A stretch of 64,000 bases of DNA from Pseudomonas sp. Tri1 (GTDB lineage Bacteria; Pseudomonadota; Gammaproteobacteria; Pseudomonadales; Pseudomonadaceae): the NCBI RefSeq assembly GCF_017968885.1, contig NZ_CP072913.1:3704001-3768000 (forward strand). The letters are read 5' to 3'. Below, in pieces: positions 8,917-17,256 of this stretch. A program made the position numbers and the translations under genes. How positions within the stretch are numbered: position 1 is the stretch's first letter; each line of letters starts with the position of its first letter. Below the pieces are notes generated by a model, which searched no databases, was not told the DNA's origin, and worked only from the letters and a program-made list of their open reading frames with translations.

Positions 8917-9228
8917 GGACGGGCTCTTTTATTATTGGCATCTACCGATCCCGCGTTTGCCCGGCAACCTGATGGTGCGCAAACCGCGGGGTCAATGATT
9001 AAGGCCGGTCCAGTATGGGCAATCGAGGGCCGCTGAAAAATGCACCTTCCAGATCCAAGATTGCACTTTTCATGGGGCCGACCCCGACCATCTGGCGCGC
9101 TCGATCAAATACCCCGGCACGGATGATCAAGACAGGTACCCCCGCCAGGGCTCTTAATAGGGCCAACGCATGCAGCGCTTTGCGAAGACGCTGCAACGGA
9201 GTTTCCTTTCACTTTGTCAGGTTGCGTC
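8917..9228. promoter_or_regulatory. Divergent promoter region, C2 hydroxylase / oxidoreductase
   Basis: About 310 bases without a credible gene separate two divergent genes, so promoters for both should lie here. An imperfect inverted repeat (GATCCCGCGTTTGC at 8947-8960 and GCAAACCGCGGGGTC at 8979-8993) lies 30-80 bases upstream of the C2 start and could be an operator. No confident -10/-35 pair was picked out. Confidence 0.4.
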
Positions 9229-10527
9229 ATGATCAATATCGAAACGCCCACCTATTACACGGCCACCAAGAAATACAACCTCAGCTTCCCCACCCTGGAA
9301 CAGGACGTGGACGCCGACGTTGTGGTAATTGGCGGCGGTTTCTCCGGCATCAATACTGCGCTGGAGCTTGCCGAAAAAGGCATCACCAACATCGTGGTGC
9401 TGGAGGCGCGTTACCTGGGCTTCGGCGGCACCGGGCGCAACGGCGGGCAGATCATGGCCGGCATCGGTCATGACCTGGAAAAAATCAAGAAGGACGTCGG
9501 TGAAGAGGGCTTGCGCCAGGTCTTCGAGATCAGCGACCTGGGCGCCGATATCATCAAGGACCGTATCGCCAAGTACGCCATCGATGCCGATTTCTGCCAT
9601 GGCTACGGCTACATGGGTTTTAACGCCCGCCAGGAAAAAACCCTGCGAGCCTGGGAAAAAGACTTCAAGTCAATCAACACCAAGCACGAGATCCGCTTCC
9701 TCGGTGGCTCCGACGTGCAACAGATCATCGGTTCCAAGGCCTACGGCAGCGCCTTGCTGCACATGGGTGGCGGGCACGTGCATTCGCTGAACCTGCTGCT
9801 GGGCGAAGCCAAGGCCCTGGTCAGCCACGGCGTGCGGATTTTCGAGAACAGCCCGGCCCTTGAGGTCAGCTATGGTGAGCGGATCACCGTGCGTACCGGC
9901 CGTGGTTCGGTCAGGGCCAGCAAGCTGCTGTGGGCCTGTGACAGTTTCCTCAACAAGCTGGAACCGGAGTTGCATCGCTCGACTATCAACACCTACGCCT
10001 TCCAGATGATGACCGAGCCATTGTCGGACGAACTGATCCAGCGCATCAGCCCGATTCGCGGTGCCTACAGCGATATTCGCCCGGTAATCGACTACTACCG
10101 CGTCACCAACGAAAACCGCCTGCTGTTCGGTGCCGCCACGCCCTTGGTGGAGCACATCCCCCAAGACCTCAAGGCTTGGAACCGGCGCCTTATGCTGAAG
10201 ATTTTCCCCTACCTCAAGGATGTGAAGATCGACCTGGCCTGGGGCGGCCCGATGGCGTGCAGCCCGAACCTGTTCCCGCAGATCGGCACCCTGCCCGGTC
10301 GCAGCAATGCGTTTTTCGTCCAGGGTTACTCAGGCTTTGGCGTCACGCCGAGCCACATCATCTGCAAGGTGCTGGCCGAAGGCATGAGCGAGGGCTCGGC
10401 GCGCTACGACCTGGTCAGCTCGATCCACCGCCCGACCATCATCGGCAAAGACGCCATCCGCCCACTGCTGCTGACTGCCGGCAAGTCCTGGCATCAGTTG
10501 TCGGGTTACTGGAGTGGCCGTCGCTGA
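9229..10527 (+). CDS. FAD-dependent amine/amino-acid oxidoreductase (PuuB/DAO-like)
   Basis: A 432-aa flavoprotein of the DAO family, resembling gamma-glutamylputrescine oxidase PuuB. It has an N-terminal dinucleotide-binding motif VVVIGGGFSGINTALELAEKG (~33-53), the GxGRNGGQI segment that follows the flavin site, and a C-terminal FVQGYSGFGVTPSH flavin-contacting motif. It is expected to oxidise a primary or secondary amine to an aldehyde, releasing peroxide. The substrate is not readable; proximity to 4-HPA genes and MoaF suggests an aromatic amine (inference). ATG 9229 is preferred over an in-frame GTG/TTG at 9214. Confidence 0.8.
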   Translation: MINIETPTYYTATKKYNLSFPTLEQDVDADVVVIGGGFSGINTALELAEKGITNIVVLEARYLGFGGTGRNGGQIMAGIGHDLEKIKKDVGEEGLRQVFEISDLGADIIKDRIAKYAIDADFCHGYGYMGFNARQEKTLRAWEKDFKSINTKHEIRFLGGSDVQQIIGSKAYGSALLHMGGGHVHSLNLLLGEAKALVSHGVRIFENSPALEVSYGERITVRTGRGSVRASKLLWACDSFLNKLEPELHRSTINTYAFQMMTEPLSDELIQRISPIRGAYSDIRPVIDYYRVTNENRLLFGAATPLVEHIPQDLKAWNRRLMLKIFPYLKDVKIDLAWGGPMACSPNLFPQIGTLPGRSNAFFVQGYSGFGVTPSHIICKVLAEGMSEGSARYDLVSSIHRPTIIGKDAIRPLLLTAGKSWHQLSGYWSGRR

Positions 10528-10566
10528 TGGTCAATACAACCCTGATGCCAGTCAGTTAAGCGACCC

Positions 10567-10660
10567 CCTGTGGCAGCGAGCTTGCTCGCGAAGACGGCGC
10601 AACAGTCAACTTCAATGCTGCCTGACCCACCGCTATCGCGAGCAAGCTCGCTGCCACAGG
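10567..10660. repeat. REP inverted pair
   Basis: Arms 10567-10591 and 10636-10660 are perfect 25-base reverse complements (GTGGCAGCGAGCTTGCTCGC core) facing each other across a 44-base loop: a REPIN-like unit between the oxidoreductase and the cupin gene. Confidence 0.88.
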
Positions 10661-10729
10661 GTCGAGGTTCAACTGACTGGCACTGGACAAGCCCCACCTT
10701 TGTTTTTTCACTCATCAGGAGTCACTGCC

Positions 10730-11095
10730 ATGCCCCTCATCACCCTCGAAAAAGACATCCAGCTGTCCGAACTTGACGCCTGGGGTACTGTCGCCGACCT
10801 CGGCTCACAAATTCTCGAAGGCGAGGTCAAAGCCTTCGGCAAGATGACCTTTGGCGCCCCGACCGACCCGATCAGCAGTGCCTATTTCGGCACCACGCAA
10901 GGCAAGTTCCGCATGGTTTATCCATTCACGGAACAAGCCACCGTGGTCACCGGCGAAGTGGTCCTCACCGATGAAACCACCGGCCAGAGCACCCGCTACA
11001 AGGCTGGCGACAGCTGGTTCGTGACCAAGGGCACGCCCGTACTGTGGGAAGTGGTCAGCGAAAGTTTCGTCAAGCACTACTTCGCGGTAGCCTGA
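10730..11095 (+). CDS. Cupin-domain protein
   Basis: A 121-aa single-cupin protein of the EutQ/DUF861-like type. The cupin strands are seen in FRMVYPFTEQATVVTGEVVLTD and the second motif in YKAGDSWFVTKGTPVLWEV. AGGAG precedes the ATG by about eight bases. Such small cupins often accompany amine or ureide catabolic oxidoreductases, as here. Enzyme or binding function is unknown, and the histidines usual for metal binding are sparse. Confidence 0.72.
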   Translation: MPLITLEKDIQLSELDAWGTVADLGSQILEGEVKAFGKMTFGAPTDPISSAYFGTTQGKFRMVYPFTEQATVVTGEVVLTDETTGQSTRYKAGDSWFVTKGTPVLWEVVSESFVKHYFAVA

Positions 11096-11147
11096 TCGAA
11101 CCCGGCCGCCGCCCCCCACCGGCGGCCTCTTGACGAAGGTCGCGACC

Positions 11148-11828
11148 ATGAACGTCATCCCCACCCAGGACATCGCCGGCCACTGCCTGCACGCGTTCAC
11201 CCAGCTCATTCCCGTCAGCCGGGCGGCTTTCTACTGCGTCGACCGGCACCTGCAAGCCCATGACTTCAACCTGCAAGGCATGAGCGGCGAGATGCATCGC
11301 GATTATCTGGACAACTATCGCCAGTTCGACCCGTTGCAACCGCGCAATTGCCTGTCCAGCGGTTTGGCCGTGGTGCCCCTGGGCCTGGCGATGGCCCGTC
11401 AACCGATACGGGACAACCATCGCTATCGCAGCTTCTTGCAGCGCTATGGCGTTGTGGATGTCGTGGAAGTCTTCGCCCACCGGAACGGTCAGCCCCAGGC
11501 CGCCATTTCGTTGTTGCGTACCGCCGAACAAGGTGCCTTCACCCACCAGCAGTTGACCCAACTCACGGCGTTGCAGACCCTGCTGCAACTGGCCGTCGCC
11601 CATCTTCCCCCCCATGAGGACGCATTAAGCGACCTGACACCCAAGGAGCGCCAGATCGCATTGCTGTTGCGCCAGGGCGTGAGCAACAAGCAATTGGCCC
11701 GGGAGCTGGACGTGGGCTTGCCGACCATCAAGACCCACCTGATCAACCTGTTCCGCAAAGTGGGTGTAAGCAGTCGTACCGAGTTGGTCAGCGCCCTGTT
11801 CCTCCCACCGGTTCAACCATTCGGTTGA
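11148..11828 (+). CDS. LuxR-type HTH transcriptional regulator
   Basis: A 226-aa regulator with a C-terminal LuxR/GerE DNA-binding domain: LTPKERQIALLLRQGVSNKQLARELDVGLPTIKTHLINLFRKVGVSSRTELV (in two helices plus recognition helix, ~165-215). The N-terminal half is not an acyl-homoserine-lactone domain that I recognise, since the typical WxYD invariant pattern is not clear. Its place between the cupin and moaF genes makes it the likely local regulator. Start ATG 11148; an in-frame TTG at 11130 is possible. Confidence 0.8.
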   Translation: MNVIPTQDIAGHCLHAFTQLIPVSRAAFYCVDRHLQAHDFNLQGMSGEMHRDYLDNYRQFDPLQPRNCLSSGLAVVPLGLAMARQPIRDNHRYRSFLQRYGVVDVVEVFAHRNGQPQAAISLLRTAEQGAFTHQQLTQLTALQTLLQLAVAHLPPHEDALSDLTPKERQIALLLRQGVSNKQLARELDVGLPTIKTHLINLFRKVGVSSRTELVSALFLPPVQPFG

Positions 11829-11891
11829 TAGGCCAACCTTGCTCAGAACCGCATGATCCGGGTGGCTATCTTATCCAACCGGAGCCTTGCA

Positions 11892-12713
11892 ATGAGCACA
11901 CCTACAGACTGGATCACCGTCGGCGCCCTGGCTGACGGCTTCGCCCCTGAAGCTTTCATCCTGCCCAACCTGGCCGATTTGAAGAACAAGACCTTCATCC
12001 TGAATTTCGCCAATGGCTGGCAGATCGAGCATCGATTTGAACAAGACACCGTGTCCTGGGACGCGGCTGACGGGCACCCCAGCGGCACCGCGTCGTATCG
12101 AGCCACGTCGGTACGCCCAGGCCTGTACCTGGTGGATTTCCTCAAGGGTGAAGGCGCTCAAACCTTCTCGGTCAGCCTTGTGCTCGATACCGCCAGCGCT
12201 GCATTCACTGCCGTGCTCGGCCGTATGCCCGCGCCGGAGCAAACCCGTGAAGGCCTTTACAGCCGCGCCTTGGCCGGCAAGCCACTGACCTCGGTTGAAG
12301 TGCAATTTCTCCACGGCAGCCTCGACCGCCCTTGGCAGCCAGGCCTGTGCCCGCACGTACCGACCGGCGAACTGGTGGGGTTGCGCAACCTGTATCGCTA
12401 CAGCCCGAGCGAGGTCTACGAACACATTTACCTGAACGAGCAGTTCTACGCCTGGCAATGCCTCAAGGGTGTTGAACAAGGCCTGTGCGACACCGATCGC
12501 TGCGACACCTACAAAATCACCGATCAGTTGTACCTGTTCGTCTGGCGGGAAAAGATCATCCCGACCCTGGGCCTGGTGTTGATCGACCTACAACAGCACC
12601 GCAGCGACGGCAAGATTTTCGGTTACGCCGGAGCGTCCTTCGACGAGTTTTCCAATTTCCCGATCAGTTCCTACTGCCAGGTGCTCAACCGGACGGAGTA
12701 TCCCGATGCCTGA
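11892..12713 (+). CDS. moaF: MoaF-family protein (monoamine regulon type)
   Basis: A 273-aa protein of the MoaF family, with two related lipocalin-like halves: the N-terminal part around LKNKTFILNFANGWQIEHRF and SYRATSVRPGLYLVDFL, the C-terminal part around YKITDQLYLFVWREKIIPTLGLVLIDLQQ. The Klebsiella namesake belongs to the tyramine-induced monoamine regulon and has nothing to do with molybdenum cofactor. Biochemical role is not established. GGAG lies about eight bases before the ATG. It overlaps the next gene by 8 bases, so the two are translationally coupled. Confidence 0.75.
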   Translation: MSTPTDWITVGALADGFAPEAFILPNLADLKNKTFILNFANGWQIEHRFEQDTVSWDAADGHPSGTASYRATSVRPGLYLVDFLKGEGAQTFSVSLVLDTASAAFTAVLGRMPAPEQTREGLYSRALAGKPLTSVEVQFLHGSLDRPWQPGLCPHVPTGELVGLRNLYRYSPSEVYEHIYLNEQFYAWQCLKGVEQGLCDTDRCDTYKITDQLYLFVWREKIIPTLGLVLIDLQQHRSDGKIFGYAGASFDEFSNFPISSYCQVLNRTEYPDA

Positions 12714-13506
12714 ATTACGCACCATCGTGATCACCGGCGCCGGCACCGGTATCGGTGCCGCCTGCGCCCGTTCGTATGCCGCCGAAGGCGCCAACCTGGT
12801 GTTGATCGGCAGGCGCCGCGAGCCCCTGGAGCAACTGGCCGAGGAAATCGGCGGCCTGGTGTTGGTGGGCGATGCCGCCTGCCCAACGACCTGGGACGGT
12901 TTCATCGCACAAATCCGCGAGCGCCATGGCCGACTCGATGTGTTGCTGGCCTGTGCCGGCGGCATGGGTTTGGGCAGCGCCACCGAGACCAGCCCGCAGT
13001 CCTGGGAAGCGGCACTGCGCAGCAACCTCGACAGCGCCTTCTACAGCGCGCGGGCTTGCCTGCCGCTGCTGCAAGAAAGTGCCGGCGCCATTGTATTGAT
13101 CGCCTCCATTGCTTCATTGGCGGCAGGACCGCACGTCTGCGGCTACACCACCACCAAGCATGCGCTGCTGGGCCTGAACCGCTCCCTGGCGCGGGACTAT
13201 GGCCCCAGAGGCGTACGAGTCAACGCCGTCTGCCCCGGCTGGGTGCGCACGCCAATGGCCGATGAGGAAATGCAGGTACTGATGCAGTTTCATGGCCAGA
13301 CGCTGCAACAGGCCTACGACCGGGTCTGCGCCGATGTGCCGTTGCGCCGACCCGCCAGCGCGCAGGAGATTGCCAATGCCTGTCGCTTCCTGGCATCGGA
13401 ACAAGCCTCGATCATCACCGGTGCGACGCTGGTGGCCGACGGCGGTTCCAGCATCGTAGACGTGCCAACCCTGGCGTTCAGTCGGATGGAGCAGCCCCAT
13501 GCCTGA
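12706..13506 (+). CDS. Short-chain dehydrogenase/reductase
   Basis: Classical SDR, 266 aa: cofactor loop TGAGTGIG (~11-18), NAG-equivalent CAGG, catalytic serine in LIASIAS, and Y-x-x-x-K as YTTTKHA. The C-terminal VADGG ending is normal. Coupled by overlap to moaF upstream and to the next SDR downstream (8 bases). From memory the Klebsiella moaEF operon also pairs a dehydrogenase of this family with MoaF. Substrate unknown; an alcohol or aldehyde from amine breakdown is a guess. Confidence 0.82.
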   Translation: MPELRTIVITGAGTGIGAACARSYAAEGANLVLIGRRREPLEQLAEEIGGLVLVGDAACPTTWDGFIAQIRERHGRLDVLLACAGGMGLGSATETSPQSWEAALRSNLDSAFYSARACLPLLQESAGAIVLIASIASLAAGPHVCGYTTTKHALLGLNRSLARDYGPRGVRVNAVCPGWVRTPMADEEMQVLMQFHGQTLQQAYDRVCADVPLRRPASAQEIANACRFLASEQASIITGATLVADGGSSIVDVPTLAFSRMEQPHA

Positions 13507-14266
13507 TGACCTGGATTTCAGCGGCAAAACCGTGCTGGTGACCGGCGGGGCCCAAGGCATTGGCCGGGCCATCGTCGAAGCCTTCGCTATGCGCGGGGCT
13601 CGCGTGGTGATCGCCGACCTCGGTCTGGCGCAGGCTGAGGCAGTGGCGAGCCAATTGACTGCCCAGGGTAGTCAGGTGGACGCCGTAGGTGTCGACCTGG
13701 CCGACGCCACGGCGATCTCCGGGATGATGGCCGGGCTGGAGCAACGCCTGGGAAGACTGGATATCCTGGTGCACAACGCCGGGTATTTCCCGCTGACGCC
13801 CTTCGCCCTGATCACGCCGCCGTTACTTGAGCGAACGCTGGCGGTGAACCTGTCGGCGCTGTTCTGGCTGACCCAGGCCGCACTGCCGATGTTCCGGCGC
13901 CAGGGCCAGGGTTGCGTGCTGGTGACCTCCTCGGTCACCGGTCCGCAAGTGGCCTATCCGGGCCTGAGCCACTACGCGGCATCCAAGGCCGGGGTCAACG
14001 GTTTCATACGCAATGCGGCGCTGGAACTGGCAGCTGAGAATGTGCGCGTCAACGGCGTCGAGCCCGGCATGATCGCAACACCGGCCATGACGAACCTCGG
14101 GGATGATGAAGTCAACCAGGACATCGCCCGCCGGGTGCCGCTGGGGCGACTGGGCAAGCCGAGCGACATCGCCGGGGCCATGCTGTTCCTGGCATCGGAC
14201 TTGGCCGCGTATGTCACCGGGCAAACCCTGGTGGTCGATGGTGGCTCGACTTTGCCGGAGGTTTGA
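13499..14266 (+). CDS. Short-chain dehydrogenase/reductase
   Basis: Second SDR, 255 aa, with TGGAQGIG (~16-23), HNAG, VTSSVTG (catalytic Ser) and YAASKAG (Tyr-x-x-x-Lys). It ends VVDGGSTLPEV. It starts inside the end of the preceding SDR and closes the moaF operon, followed by a REP pair. It is not a duplicate of its neighbour: the two share only general family features. Substrate unknown. Confidence 0.84.
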   Translation: MPDDLDFSGKTVLVTGGAQGIGRAIVEAFAMRGARVVIADLGLAQAEAVASQLTAQGSQVDAVGVDLADATAISGMMAGLEQRLGRLDILVHNAGYFPLTPFALITPPLLERTLAVNLSALFWLTQAALPMFRRQGQGCVLVTSSVTGPQVAYPGLSHYAASKAGVNGFIRNAALELAAENVRVNGVEPGMIATPAMTNLGDDEVNQDIARRVPLGRLGKPSDIAGAMLFLASDLAAYVTGQTLVVDGGSTLPEV

Positions 14267-14335
14267 GTTTGGGAGCCGGGTTCTTCCGGCAATAGTGGTA
14301 GACCTGCCTGCTCAAATGTCGAATGTGCCGCCGCC

Positions 14336-14423
14336 ATCGCGAGCAAGCTCGCTCCCACATTGCGGGGCAATCACAAAGTCTGCTTCCACAACCAATCCCT
14401 GTGGGAGCGAGCTTGCTCGCGAT
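14336..14423. repeat. REP inverted pair
   Basis: Arms 14336-14359 and 14400-14423 are perfect reverse complements with the GCGAGCAAGCTCGC core. The pair separates the SDR operon from the TPR gene. Confidence 0.88.
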
Positions 14424-14544
14424 CAACGATGACGCGGTTTGGTTGAAGCCCACGTCATCGCCCGAAGCGTCCTTAAGGTTTGACTCAGGCCCGCGCCTGA
14501 CCGAAGCTTGCGACACTTCACGCTTCTGGTTATGGATTTCCTGC

Positions 14545-15600
14545 ATGCACCTGCCCCGCCGCTACCTGCTTATCAGCCTGTCCGTCCTGTTGGTGATCGG
14601 TCTCGTCGCAATGTGGCTACGTAGCACCACCCCGCAAATCCCCGAAGCGATCAAGCGTGGCTACAGTGAAGCCTTGGAAAAGGCCCGCAACGGGCAGCCG
14701 GGCGCGGCGCGGGTGCTTTATCAGCAGCTGGGACGCCCGGACCTCTCGCCCAAGCGGCGCGTGTGGCTGCACGCCGAGCTGCCCAACTACCCAAGCCCGC
14801 AAGCCCTCAAGCTGGCGGCTGCGGACCTGCACAGCGAATCGCCAGACGTACGTCGAGCAGCCATTGCCAGCATCGTCGGGTTGGTGCCGACCGGCCAACG
14901 CAGCCTGCTGCTGGGGCCGTTGCTCGATGATGACGACCAGAGCGTCCGGTTCGCCGCCGTGAACGCCCTGCTGGGCTCGTCACCTGACGACCTGGGCCTG
15001 TATTTCGGCGCGATGCAGCTCGCCATCGATACCTGGGAGCAGGTGCTTGGGGACGGCCCGCAAACCGCCGAGTCCTTCTATCAGCTCGCTCGCCTGCACC
15101 TGCACAATGCCGAGTTGAAAAAGGCCCAGCAGGCGCTGGAACAATCCTTGCGCCTGCAACCGGACAACCTGCCGGCACTGGTCATGCAGATCGAAGTGCT
15201 GGACAAACTGGGCCAGGGCGAAACCGCAAGGCAGTTACTTGCCCGGCAGTTGCAAACCCAACCCAACTCGGCTTATCTGCAACATGCATTGGGCATGTGG
15301 CTGCTGCAACATGGCCAGAACGAATACGCGGTACTGGGCCTGGCCAAAGCCGTGGAACTGGAGCCCAATAACCGGACTTACCGTTATGACCTGGCAACCA
15401 CCCTGCACGCCGAGCAGGAACTGGAAGCCGCGCAGAAACAACTGCAGGAAATCGTCCAGCGCTACCCCGCCGACCGCAAGGCCCGGGTGTTGTTGATCAA
15501 CTACTGGAAGGAGACCGGACAGCTGCAGAATGTGCAGATCCTGTTGGCCCAGCTCGAGCAGCTCAACCCCGACGATCCGGCGTTGCAGCAAGGCCTTTAG
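14545..15600 (+). CDS. Membrane-anchored HEAT/TPR-repeat protein
   Basis: A 351-aa protein with an N-terminal transmembrane anchor (RRYLLISLSVLLVIGLVAMW, ~5-24), so most of it should face the periplasm. Residues ~85-150 look like HEAT repeats (SPDVRRAAIASIVGL; DQSVRFAAVNALLG). Residues ~165-350 are TPRs (AESFYQLARLHLHNAELKKA; AYLQHALGMWLLQHGQNEYA; TYRYDLATTLHAEQELEAA). This HEAT-TPR order is reminiscent of the tail of some multihaem cytochromes, but no CxxCH is present. Probably a scaffold; partner unknown. ATG 14545 fits the anchor; the upstream open frame contains the REP pair. Confidence 0.7.
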   Translation: MHLPRRYLLISLSVLLVIGLVAMWLRSTTPQIPEAIKRGYSEALEKARNGQPGAARVLYQQLGRPDLSPKRRVWLHAELPNYPSPQALKLAAADLHSESPDVRRAAIASIVGLVPTGQRSLLLGPLLDDDDQSVRFAAVNALLGSSPDDLGLYFGAMQLAIDTWEQVLGDGPQTAESFYQLARLHLHNAELKKAQQALEQSLRLQPDNLPALVMQIEVLDKLGQGETARQLLARQLQTQPNSAYLQHALGMWLLQHGQNEYAVLGLAKAVELEPNNRTYRYDLATTLHAEQELEAAQKQLQEIVQRYPADRKARVLLINYWKETGQLQNVQILLAQLEQLNPDDPALQQGL

Positions 15601-15753
15601 GCATCGCACCGCCAGCCAGAAGTTGTGCAGTAGACCTCGTTTTGCAACAGAAAGCGGAACCGCCATCATCGCAAAAGGTCAAGTGTTCAGGCAGTTCATT
15701 CTCAGGCGTACTCCAGCCTGCTGCCCACTTCCCTAGTCATGAGAGGGCTATTT

Positions 15754-17256
15754 TTGTCTACATCTAACGAGTTGATCAGCGCAAAAGCCGCCACCGGTAT
15801 CGAAGGGTTAGACGATATCCTTTCCGGTGGTCTGTCCCGCGGCCATGTGTTCCTGCTGGAAGGGGAACCCGGCACCGGTAAAACCACAGTCGCGTTGCAA
15901 TTCCTGCTGGCCGGTGCCAAGGCCGGTGAGCGCTCGTTGTACATCACGCTATCGGAAACCGAGCGTGAACTGCGCCAGGGTGCGGCGTCCCACGGCTGGA
16001 CGATCGATGAAAACGTCCATATCTTCGAGCTGACCCCGCCCGAAAGCCTGCTCAATGCCGAGCATCAGCAAAGCCTGTTGTATTCCTCGGACCTGGAGCT
16101 GGGCGAGGCGACCCGCCAGATTTTCGAAGTGGTCGAGCGTGTCAAGCCAACCCGGGTGGTGCTCGACAGCCTGTCGGAGATCCGCCTGCTGGCGCAAAGC
16201 TCCCTGCGCTATCGCCGCCAGATCCTGGCAATCAAACACTACTTCGTGCGCTACGATGCCACCGTGTTGCTGCTGGACGACTTGACCACCGAGTCCCTGG
16301 ACAAGACCGTGCACAGCGTCGCCCACGGGGTGATTCGCCTGGAAGAACTGACCCCCAATTACGGCGCCGAGCGGCGACGGATCCGGGTGGTGAAGTATCG
16401 CGGGCAAAAATACCGCGGCGGCTTTCACGATTTCACCATCATGGGCGACGGCATCCATGTTTTCCCGCGCCTGGTGGCCGCCGAACACCGAGGGCAGTAT
16501 CTGCGCAAACAGCTCTCCAGCGGCCTCAGTGGCGTGGATGCCCTGCTCGGTGGCGGTATCGAAACCGGCTCCAGCACGTTGATCCTGGGTCCCGCCGGCA
16601 CCGGCAAGTCATTGATTTCGATGATCTTTGCCGCCGCTGCCGTGCAGCGTGGCGAGAAAGCCGCGCTGTTCATCTTCGACGAAGAGTTGGGCCTGCTGTT
16701 CGAGCGCATGAAGAACGTAGGCATCGACCTGGAGGCACTGAGAAAAACCGGCAACCTGGTGATCGAACAGGTGGACGCTGCCGAGCTGTCTCCCGGCGAA
16801 TTCTCACATCGGGTGCGCCGTTGCGTCGATGAAGGCAACATCAAGACCGTAGTGATCGACAGCATCAACGGCTACCAGGCCGCCATGCCAGAGGAAAACG
16901 CGCTGGTGCTGCATGTGCATGAACTGTTGCTCTATCTGAACCGCAGGGGCGCGGCGACCTTCATGACCGTGGCCCAGCACGGCCTGGTGGGCGATATGCA
17001 AGCGCCTGTGGACATCACCTACCTGGCCGACACGGTGATTCTGCTGCGTTACTTCGAAGCACTGGGCAAGGTTCGCCGCGCAATATCCATTATCAAGAAA
17101 CGCACCGGCAGCCACGAATCCACCATTCGCGAATACCGCATCAGCCCCCTGGGCATGACCATCGGCGAACCGCTGGAAGCATTCCAGGGGGTATTGCGCG
17201 GAGTGCCGAACTATGTCGGAGCGGATAACCCGTTGCTCAAGGATGACCTACCGTGA
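15754..17256 (+). CDS. KaiC-like double-domain ATPase
   Basis: A 500-aa protein with two RecA/KaiC domains. Domain 1 has Walker A GEPGTGKTT (~37-45) and the KaiC start ATGIEGLDDILSGGLSRGHV. Domain 2 has SSGLSGVDALLGGG and Walker A GPAGTGKSL (~279-287). By eye the two phosphosites of cyanobacterial KaiC (Ser431/Thr432) align with Thr-Tyr (~422-423) in DITYLADTVILL. No KaiA or KaiB is nearby. The TTG start is preferred because GAGAGG sits seven bases upstream; ATG 15739 has no ribosome site. The stop overlaps the following histidine kinase (GTGA), pointing to a shared signalling complex. Confidence 0.88.
   Translation: MSTSNELISAKAATGIEGLDDILSGGLSRGHVFLLEGEPGTGKTTVALQFLLAGAKAGERSLYITLSETERELRQGAASHGWTIDENVHIFELTPPESLLNAEHQQSLLYSSDLELGEATRQIFEVVERVKPTRVVLDSLSEIRLLAQSSLRYRRQILAIKHYFVRYDATVLLLDDLTTESLDKTVHSVAHGVIRLEELTPNYGAERRRIRVVKYRGQKYRGGFHDFTIMGDGIHVFPRLVAAEHRGQYLRKQLSSGLSGVDALLGGGIETGSSTLILGPAGTGKSLISMIFAAAAVQRGEKAALFIFDEELGLLFERMKNVGIDLEALRKTGNLVIEQVDAAELSPGEFSHRVRRCVDEGNIKTVVIDSINGYQAAMPEENALVLHVHELLLYLNRRGAATFMTVAQHGLVGDMQAPVDITYLADTVILLRYFEALGKVRRAISIIKKRTGSHESTIREYRISPLGMTIGEPLEAFQGVLRGVPNYVGADNPLLKDDLP

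Noticed and set aside
15754..17256. A circadian clock
   Set aside because: KaiC-like proteins are common without a clock. No KaiA or KaiB is seen, and the phosphosite pair is not Ser-Thr.
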